Shown here: positions 58,506-64,000 of the stretch, piece by piece
How the letters are laid out: each line of letters begins with the position of its first letter
How positions within the stretch are numbered: position 1 is the stretch's first letter
Origin: Limosilactobacillus caccae
Lineage (GTDB): Bacteria; Bacillota; Bacilli; Lactobacillales; Lactobacillaceae
DNA length: 64,000 bases
Assembly (NCBI RefSeq): GCF_900156885.1
Contig: NZ_FTOY01000011.1
Location: 734,501 to 798,500, forward strand
Direction: 5' to 3'
Notes under the pieces: generated by a model
The model's database searches: none
What the model was told of the DNA's origin: nothing
Seen by the model: only the letters and a program-made list of their open reading frames with translations
Translations under genes and position numbers: made by a program

Positions 58506-58877
58506 ATGAAACACAAGGAACAACGGTACGTTCAACCGCACAATGCGGAGGAAGCAATGCTGTTAATTCAAAAACTATTTAATAAGTACCGTAATGCCCC
58601 CCTGACTGACAAGCTACTTGAGTACCACAATAACCTCGTCTACCGCCTCCAATCAGACATTAAAGCAGCGGCGGAAAAAGAGGGGAATCCGAACCGCCTC
58701 AAAGACCTTGATACCATGACCAAGGTTATGCGCAATTGGACAACCCTCCGCCTCAATGGCAAGCCCTTCAACGGTAAGATGCGCCATTTTAAATTTGTTA
58801 AGGACGGCGGATTTAAGTTTGAGCGCAATATCCATAAGATCAACCAAACAACTAGTCACCGGGGGAGTCGACATTAA
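58506..58877 (+). CDS. Conserved-looking hypothetical protein, 123 residues
   Basis: Not recognised. Basic, helical: EEAMLLIQKLFNKYRNAPLT, DKLLEYHNNLVYRLQSDIKA, LDTMTKVMRNWTTLRLNGKP. AAAGGAG lies about nine bases before the ATG. Chromosomal by base composition, divergent from hrcA and convergent with ribF. Possibly RNA-binding by composition only. Confidence 0.75.
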   Translation: MKHKEQRYVQPHNAEEAMLLIQKLFNKYRNAPLTDKLLEYHNNLVYRLQSDIKAAAEKEGNPNRLKDLDTMTKVMRNWTTLRLNGKPFNGKMRHFKFVKDGGFKFERNIHKINQTTSHRGSRH

Positions 58878-58921
58878 AAAAGACCGCCAATGGTTAAAAG
58901 CCATTAGCAGTCTTTTTTATT
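58876..58921. terminator. Bidirectional terminator between convergent genes
   Basis: AAAGAC(C)GC-AATGG...CCATT-GC-GTCTTTTTT: A-run before, T-run after. Confidence 0.85.
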
Positions 58922-58931
58922 TGGGTGCCAA

Positions 58932-59900
58932 CTACTGCAAGTCATAGTGAACCGTCGTTAGTTCACGCAAATCTTGCCGGGAATGTTGCTCATCTTTTCT
59001 CATCTGCGCAACGAGCTCGTCAGCGCCCGCAAACTTTTCTTCGCCCCGCAGATACTTATACCAGCGCACCTTAACTTGTTCACCGTATACCATTCGGTGA
59101 AAGTCAAAGAGGTAAATTTCAACTGTCAATTGGTTGGTATCACCAAAGGTAATATTATGGCCCACACTCGCCATCCCCTCGTACCAGTGATCACCAATCT
59201 TAACCGTGACCGCATAGACCCCAATTTTAGGAATTCGTTCTTCTGCAGGATGTTCAACGTTAATCGTCGGAAAGCCAAGCGTCCGCCCGCGCGCCAGCCC
59301 ATGCACAACAAGGCCAGTCGTCTGGTAGACATAGCCCAGGGCATGATTAGCCGCCGTTACGTTACCGTCATCAATTAGTCGCCGGATTTCCCGGGAGCCA
59401 ATCTTAATCTCACTATTTTCTTCTGTTAATTTGGGAACCGCAACGACTTCAAAACGGCCCTGCGCGTACTTTGGCAATAATTCCATTGACGCAATCTCTG
59501 CTGGCCCATATGTATGGTCAAAACCGGCAACTACTACCGTCGCATGGAAGTTAACCAGGTACTGGTCAACAAAGTTTTGGGGCGTTAGATTAGCAAAGGC
59601 CGAGGTAAAACTTGTTAAATAAACAAGGTCAACCCCTAATTGCTCAAGTAGGTCCAATTTCCGTGCAGTCGTTGATAGGTACTTAAAGCCGCCCTCGTAC
59701 TGGCGATAAACAACCCCGGGGGCGTGGTCATAAGTCAATACTGCTAACGGCAGTCCCCGTTGCGCAGCGATCTCTTTTGCCCGTAAAATCACTGCCTGGT
59801 GCCCACGGTGGACACCATCAAAGAAGCCCATCGCTAGCACAACTTGCCCTGCTGGAATTAATTCTTTTTTTAATGGATGGCGAATTTTAATGACTCGCAA
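58932..59900 (-). CDS. ribF: Bifunctional riboflavin kinase / FAD synthetase
   Basis: 322 residues. N-terminal FMN adenylyltransferase domain (VVLAMGFFDGVHRGHQAVIL, VVAGFDHTYGP, GSREIRRLIDDGNV), C-terminal riboflavin kinase (RGRTLGFPTINVEHP, YEGMASVGHNITFG). Converts riboflavin to FMN and FAD. Follows truB by 14 bases in the infB operon tail. Confidence 0.96.
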   Translation of the reverse strand: MRVIKIRHPLKKELIPAGQVVLAMGFFDGVHRGHQAVILRAKEIAAQRGLPLAVLTYDHAPGVVYRQYEGGFKYLSTTARKLDLLEQLGVDLVYLTSFTSAFANLTPQNFVDQYLVNFHATVVVAGFDHTYGPAEIASMELLPKYAQGRFEVVAVPKLTEENSEIKIGSREIRRLIDDGNVTAANHALGYVYQTTGLVVHGLARGRTLGFPTINVEHPAEERIPKIGVYAVTVKIGDHWYEGMASVGHNITFGDTNQLTVEIYLFDFHRMVYGEQVKVRWYKYLRGEEKFAGADELVAQMRKDEQHSRQDLRELTTVHYDLQ

Positions 59901-59914
59901 CTACTCCACACTCC

Positions 59915-60820
59915 TTATTTAACCGCGAACATTTTTGTCGGCTTGTATACCTGATCTTTTTGGTCAAAGTGATACAAGGCCTTTACTTGCCCATCAAATG
60001 ATAACACAATTTCGCGTTCACTTGTATCAAGTTCGCTCGAAGACAACCATCCCCCATTTTGCACTTTCTTCCACGTAGCGGCGCGAAGTTCCTGGTGCGG
60101 GTAATTTTGCAAAGCATAATCGAGGGGATAAAGATATTGCTTAAGGGTCTGATTGGCAACCGCATCTTGGACATCCGTTAAGCTCAATGTCTGTTCCAGA
60201 GTAAAGCCGCCACTCTTTAGCCTGGTCAAAATGCTCATTACCCCGGGATAGCCTAGCTGATTAGCAAGGTCGACGACTAAGGTCCGGATATAGGTTCCCT
60301 TGCTACATTCAACATTGAACCGCACCCGTTGCTGTTTCTTAGCCGAATCATACTTTGTACTGAGTAATTCAAATTTACTAATCGTGACTGTCCGCCGCGG
60401 CCGCTCCACCTTTTCACCAGCCCGCGCATATTCATAAAGCTTCTTACCATTTACCTTGACGGCAGAATACATCGGTGGAATCTGGGTAATTTCACCAGTC
60501 ATTTTCGCCATCGCATTGCTAATCGCCTGCGCGGCAATTGGCTGGTCAACTGGTTTTTCAGCAACCGTTTCGCCTTCTAGGTCCTGGGTGGTTGTCGCAA
60601 AGCCAATCACGAGTTCCCCCTGGTATTGCTTGCCCGACTGCATCAGGTAATCAACTACCTTCGTCGCATTTCCCACGCAAATCGGCAACACCCCGGCAAC
60701 CGCAGGATCAAGTGTCCCAGAGTGACCGATCTTTTTCGTCTTTAATATTTGTCGTAAGCGGCTGACACAGGCAAAGCTGGTCATCCCCCGTTCTTTATAT
60801 AAAGGAATAATTCCGTCCAT
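59915..60820 (-). CDS. truB: tRNA pseudouridine-55 synthase
   Basis: 301 residues. DGIIPLYKERGMTSFACVSR, catalytic Asp in GHSGTLDPAVAGVL, YQGELVIGFATTTQDLEGE, and RFNVECSKGTYIRTLVVDLA. Makes pseudouridine in the T-loop. The TruB-RibF pair is standard in Firmicutes. Confidence 0.97.
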   Translation of the reverse strand: MDGIIPLYKERGMTSFACVSRLRQILKTKKIGHSGTLDPAVAGVLPICVGNATKVVDYLMQSGKQYQGELVIGFATTTQDLEGETVAEKPVDQPIAAQAISNAMAKMTGEITQIPPMYSAVKVNGKKLYEYARAGEKVERPRRTVTISKFELLSTKYDSAKKQQRVRFNVECSKGTYIRTLVVDLANQLGYPGVMSILTRLKSGGFTLEQTLSLTDVQDAVANQTLKQYLYPLDYALQNYPHQELRAATWKKVQNGGWLSSSELDTSEREIVLSFDGQVKALYHFDQKDQVYKPTKMFAVK

Positions 60821-60833
60821 TATTGTTCCTCCA

Positions 60834-60871
60834 AAAAAGCTGGGAAGAAATCATTTCTCCACCAGCTTTTT
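60834..60871 (-). terminator. Terminator between rbfA and truB
   Basis: AAAAAGCTGG...CCAGCTTTTTT on the minus strand. Some transcripts of the infB-rbfA operon would stop here. Confidence 0.75.
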
Positions 60872-60878
60872 AACTTAG

Positions 60879-61238
60879 TTATTTTTCTTTTCGGTGTAAT
60901 TCGTTAATTAATTGGTCAATCCGGCTACCATAGGCAACTGATGGATCCTTAACGAATTTAATCTCTGGTGTCTTAAAGATGTTCAGCCGGGCCCCTAATT
61001 CACTCCGAATCAACCCGGTTGCCTTATCTAAACCAGCTTGAGCTTTTTCACCATCAGAGGCGAGATCAGACAATAAACTGTAATAAATAGTTGCTTGTTG
61101 AAGGTCACCGGTAACGTCAACACCTGTAATCGTGATTCCTTGTACACGGGGGTCACGAACCCGCTTTAACAAGATCTCATCAACATCACGTTGAATCTCT
61201 TGCGCTAAGCGGTCAACCCGATATTGTTTACTTGCCAT
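60879..61238 (-). CDS. rbfA: Ribosome-binding factor A
   Basis: 119 residues: YRVDRLAQEIQRDVDEILLK, DPRVQGITITGVDVTGDLQQ, ATIYYSLLSD, and PEIKFVKDPSVAYGSRIDQL (KH-like fold). Matures the 30S subunit and aids cold growth. Seventeen bases after infB. Confidence 0.96.
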   Translation of the reverse strand: MASKQYRVDRLAQEIQRDVDEILLKRVRDPRVQGITITGVDVTGDLQQATIYYSLLSDLASDGEKAQAGLDKATGLIRSELGARLNIFKTPEIKFVKDPSVAYGSRIDQLINELHRKEK

Positions 61239-61255
61239 TTATCTTTCTCCTCAGT

Positions 61256-63535
61256 TTACTTAACCGGAACTTCTTTCATCTTGTAGGCTTCGATAACATC
61301 CATTTCCTTAATGTCGTTGTAGTTTTCAATTGTCAAACCACATTCAAAGCCCTGCTTAACTTCCTTAACGTCATCCTTGAAACGCTTAAGACTACCGAGT
61401 TCACCTTCATAGATAACAACTCCGTCACGAACTAAGCGGACCTTAGAATCACGGGTAATCTTACCAGAGGTAACCATTCCCCCAGCAATCGTCCCGACCT
61501 TTGAAGCCTTGTAGATTTGACGAACTTCAACTTGTCCGATTGTCTCTTCCTTGTAAACCGGTTCAAGCATCCCCTTCATCGCATCTTCAACTTCTTCAAT
61601 GGCATCATAGATAACCCGGTGAAGACGAATATCGATGTTGCTGGAATCAGCCATGCTCTTCGCAACAGCAGTTGGCCGCACGTTGAATCCAATAATAACA
61701 GCGTTTGATGCTTCTGCTAATGTTACGTCGCTCTGGTTAATTGCCCCAACAGCTTGGTGGATAATATCAACCCGGACACCATCAACCTTGATCTTTTGCA
61801 AGCTCTGACTAAGGGCTTCCACTGATCCTTGTACATCGGCCTTGATGATGATTGGCAAGGTCTTCATTTCACCCTTCTTCATCGTTGCAAAGAGGTTGTC
61901 CAAGGTAACATGGGAGGTCTTTTGCCGTTCTTTATCTTGGGCCCGCTTTGCCCGTGCTTCACCAGCTGCCCGGGCAGTCTTTTCGTCATCAAAGACAACG
62001 AACCGGTCACCGGCTTCTGGAACGTCATTTAACCCGGTAATTTCGACTGGTGTTGATGGCGTTGCTTCCTTAATCCGGCGACCATTTTCATTGGTCATCG
62101 TCCGCACACGGCCGAAGGTATTACCAACAACAATTGGGTCACCGACATGGAGCGTCCCTTGTTGAACAAGGACAGTGGCAACCGAACCACGACCCTGGTC
62201 AAGCCGAGCTTCAACAACGGAACCAGCAGCGTTTTGGTCTGGGTTGGCCTTTAATTCGAGCATTTCTGCTTGCAGAAGAATCATGTCGAGCAATTCGTCG
62301 AGGTTCTTACCAAACTTGGCAGAAATCTTTACAAAGATTGTGTCCCCACCCCAATCTTCGGGGATCAGGTTGTACTTCGCTAATTCTTCAGTTACCCGGT
62401 CAGGGTTAGCCCCTGGCTTATCAATCTTGTTAACCGCAACGATAATTGGCGTCTTGGCTGCTTGGGCGTGGTGGATAGCTTCGACTGTCTGTGGCATTAC
62501 CCCGTCATCAGCAGCAACCACTAAGACCGTAATGTCGGTGATATTTGCCCCACGCGCCCGCATTTCAGTAAAGGCCGCGTGTCCCGGCGTATCAAGGAAG
62601 GTGATTAACTGGTCGTTGTAGTGGACTTGGTAAGCACCGATTTCCTGCGTAATTCCCCCTGCTTCGTGTTCCGTAACGTGGGAGTGACGAAGCTTATCAA
62701 GCAAGGTCGTCTTACCGTGGTCAACGTGACCCATCACAGTAACAACCGCTGGCCGAGAAACTTGGTTTTCAGTATTATTTTGTTCGTCTTCAAACATCTT
62801 GTCGATATCAGAAACATCAACTTCAACCTTTTCCTTAGCTTCGATGCCGTAATCAGTTGCCAACAGTTCAATCGTATCCTTGTCAAGGGATTGGTTTTGG
62901 TTAATCATTACCCCTAACATGAAGAGCTTCTTAACAATTTCCGCTGGGGAACGGTGCAAAATCTTACCCAGGTCTTGTGCGTTCATCCCATCAGAATATT
63001 CGAGCACTTCTGGAAGCGGCTTGTCCTTACGCTGTGTTGGTTGCTTATGAACAACTTCTTTCATCCGCTTATTCTTATTGTGCTTCTTGTTCTTTTTATT
63101 CTTCTTGTTAAAACGCTTGCCGTTTCGATCATTGTTGTTTAAGCTGCCACCAAAACGACCGCCCTTGTTATTGTTACGGTGTTGGTTGTTGTTCTTCTCA
63201 CCATTGTTAGCTTGACGATCGTTTTTCTTTTGTGGCCGCTCATTTTGCACCTTCTCGTGGTGCTTTTCATGACTTTGCCCATTGTCATGGTGGTTACCAT
63301 GATTCTTTTGCGGATGTTGTTGGCCACCCTGATGGTTCTTTGCTTGCCCTGCTTGCTTCTTCGCTGGTTGTTGTCCACCACCGTTAACAAGCTTGCGTAA
63401 CTTTTGGGCCTGTTCTGGTGTCACTGAAGACATGTGGCTCTTAACTTCCATCCCTTGTTGGTTAGCAACATTAACTAAGTCCTTGCTAGGCATCTTTAAT
63501 TCCTTAGCTAATTCATAAATACGTTCCTTAGCCAT
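61256..63535 (-). CDS. infB: Translation initiation factor IF-2
   Basis: 759 residues. N-terminal IF2_N ([20 protein letters not shown]), a His/Lys/Asn-rich low-complexity linker (about 55-170), a second IF2_N, and the G domain with [27 protein letters not shown] and NKIDKP, then domains II-IV ending [20 protein letters not shown]. Delivers fMet-tRNA to the 30S subunit. Confidence 0.98.
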   Translation of the reverse strand: MAKERIYELAKELKMPSKDLVNVANQQGMEVKSHMSSVTPEQAQKLRKLVNGGGQQPAKKQAGQAKNHQGGQQHPQKNHGNHHDNGQSHEKHHEKVQNERPQKKNDRQANNGEKNNNQHRNNNKGGRFGGSLNNNDRNGKRFNKKNKKNKKHNKNKRMKEVVHKQPTQRKDKPLPEVLEYSDGMNAQDLGKILHRSPAEIVKKLFMLGVMINQNQSLDKDTIELLATDYGIEAKEKVEVDVSDIDKMFEDEQNNTENQVSRPAVVTVMGHVDHGKTTLLDKLRHSHVTEHEAGGITQEIGAYQVHYNDQLITFLDTPGHAAFTEMRARGANITDITVLVVAADDGVMPQTVEAIHHAQAAKTPIIVAVNKIDKPGANPDRVTEELAKYNLIPEDWGGDTIFVKISAKFGKNLDELLDMILLQAEMLELKANPDQNAAGSVVEARLDQGRGSVATVLVQQGTLHVGDPIVVGNTFGRVRTMTNENGRRIKEATPSTPVEITGLNDVPEAGDRFVVFDDEKTARAAGEARAKRAQDKERQKTSHVTLDNLFATMKKGEMKTLPIIIKADVQGSVEALSQSLQKIKVDGVRVDIIHQAVGAINQSDVTLAEASNAVIIGFNVRPTAVAKSMADSSNIDIRLHRVIYDAIEEVEDAMKGMLEPVYKEETIGQVEVRQIYKASKVGTIAGGMVTSGKITRDSKVRLVRDGVVIYEGELGSLKRFKDDVKEVKQGFECGLTIENYNDIKEMDVIEAYKMKEVPVK

Positions 63536-63548
63536 ATGCTCACGCTCC

Positions 63549-63860
63549 TTAATCCATTGTTAGTAGTTCCTCAAACTTTCTTGCAAAACCTGATTGCATC
63601 ACACAAAAAACGGTTCTTGATTGTCCCGTTGCCTGACTGAGCTGGTCTTTAGTATAAGCTGTCGAAAAAGGAATTCCATAAAATTTACACTTATCGGTAA
63701 TCTTTTTGGCACTAGCCTTTCCGGCATCCGCAGCTAAAAACACAAACTTTGCCTGTTGAGTTTGAATATTTTTGATTACAATTCCTTCACCACTCTGCAG
63801 CTGACGTGCACGACGCGCTAAGCCGAGGAGGTTTAAGACTTGCTGATTATTTTTGATCAT
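63549..63860 (-). CDS. ylxQ: L7Ae/L30e-type RNA-binding protein YlxQ
   Basis: 103 residues from ATG 63860 (the longer frame to 63899 reads the other frame of ylxR). [40 protein letters not shown] and [20 protein letters not shown] match the kink-turn-binding L7Ae fold. Overlaps ylxR by 14 bases, conserved nusA-ylxR-ylxQ-infB order. Confidence 0.9.
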   Translation of the reverse strand: MIKNNQQVLNLLGLARRARQLQSGEGIVIKNIQTQQAKFVFLAADAGKASAKKITDKCKFYGIPFSTAYTKDQLSQATGQSRTVFCVMQSGFARKFEELLTMD

Positions 63861-64000
63861 TGCCAAATAGTTCTTGCCGGGCTTGTAAGTGGTCGGCATA
63901 CTTGATTAGTTCATCATAAAATGAATCATCAAGTTTGATGTGAAAGGCCTTTTCAAAGGTCTTTTCCTTCTTGGCCCGCTTTGCAATATCAACATCAACC
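63847..64000 (-). CDS. ylxR: YlxR/RnpM C-terminal part, cut by the window edge
   Basis: Fifty codons read VDVDIAKRAKKEKTFEKAFH, then DSFYDELIKYADHLQARQEL and a TAA at 63849-63847. This is the usual YlxR end; the RNA-binding start lies outside. The family has been shown to modulate RNase P. Confidence 0.85.
   Translation of the reverse strand, partial: VDVDIAKRAKKEKTFEKAFHIKLDDSFYDELIKYADHLQARQELFGNDQK

Noticed and set aside
62175-62621. 148-residue plus-strand frame inside infB
   Set aside because: Shadow of the conserved G domain on the minus strand; no ribosome site.

Overview
The window looks like a low-GC Lactobacillaceae chromosome, most likely Limosilactobacillus or a close relative. 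The basis is gene order and protein character: priA-coaBC-rpoZ-gmk on the left, and lepA, dnaJ-dnaK-grpE-hrcA with a CIRCE box, then ribF-truB-rbfA-infB-ylxQ-ylxR on the right. Genus is inferred by recognition, not by a database search.

Layout. (1) 1-4720: housekeeping genes, minus strand, plus one small plus-strand gene. (2) 4775-7500: remains of an older prophage: a broken HNH endonuclease fused to a broken terminase, an intact HicA/HicB pair, a candidate type I toxin/antisense module and the C-terminal third of an integrase. (3) About 7527-51530: a 44-kb HK97-type siphophage prophage inserted at the 3' end of lepA. A 22-bp identical core, inside a 37-bp near-repeat, marks both ends. Reading inward from the integrase on the right: integrase, AbiF-type abortive-infection gene with its own structured leader RNA, small plus-strand lysogeny genes, CI and Cro, early genes, replication protein with a 14-copy iteron origin, ArpU-like late regulator, a ~760-nt structured non-coding RNA with a tRNA-like domain, a Kiwa (KwaA/KwaB) defence pair, a cluster of tiny hydrophobic peptides with antisense RNAs, HNH, TerS, TerL, portal, protease, capsid, connectors, tail, baseplate, three accessory membrane/coiled-coil proteins, holin, endolysin and a secreted accessory protein. 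(4) 51479-64000: lepA, the heat-shock operon and the translation-factor operon.

The prophage is probably defective at present: a 1.5-kb IS3-family element sits in terL, with a 3-bp target duplication, and removing it restores the frame exactly. An extra tyrosine recombinase gene in the early region carries one in-frame amber codon.

The most interesting content is RNA-level and defensive: the large ornate ncRNA (GOLLD/ROOL-like by size, place and structure, family not verified), the AbiF gene whose Shine-Dalgarno lies inside its leader's terminator hairpin, the Kiwa pair, and a series of short plus-strand RNAs started by extended -10 promoters, opposite to or next to small hydrophobic peptide genes. 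These look like several independent type I toxin-antitoxin-like units in one prophage.
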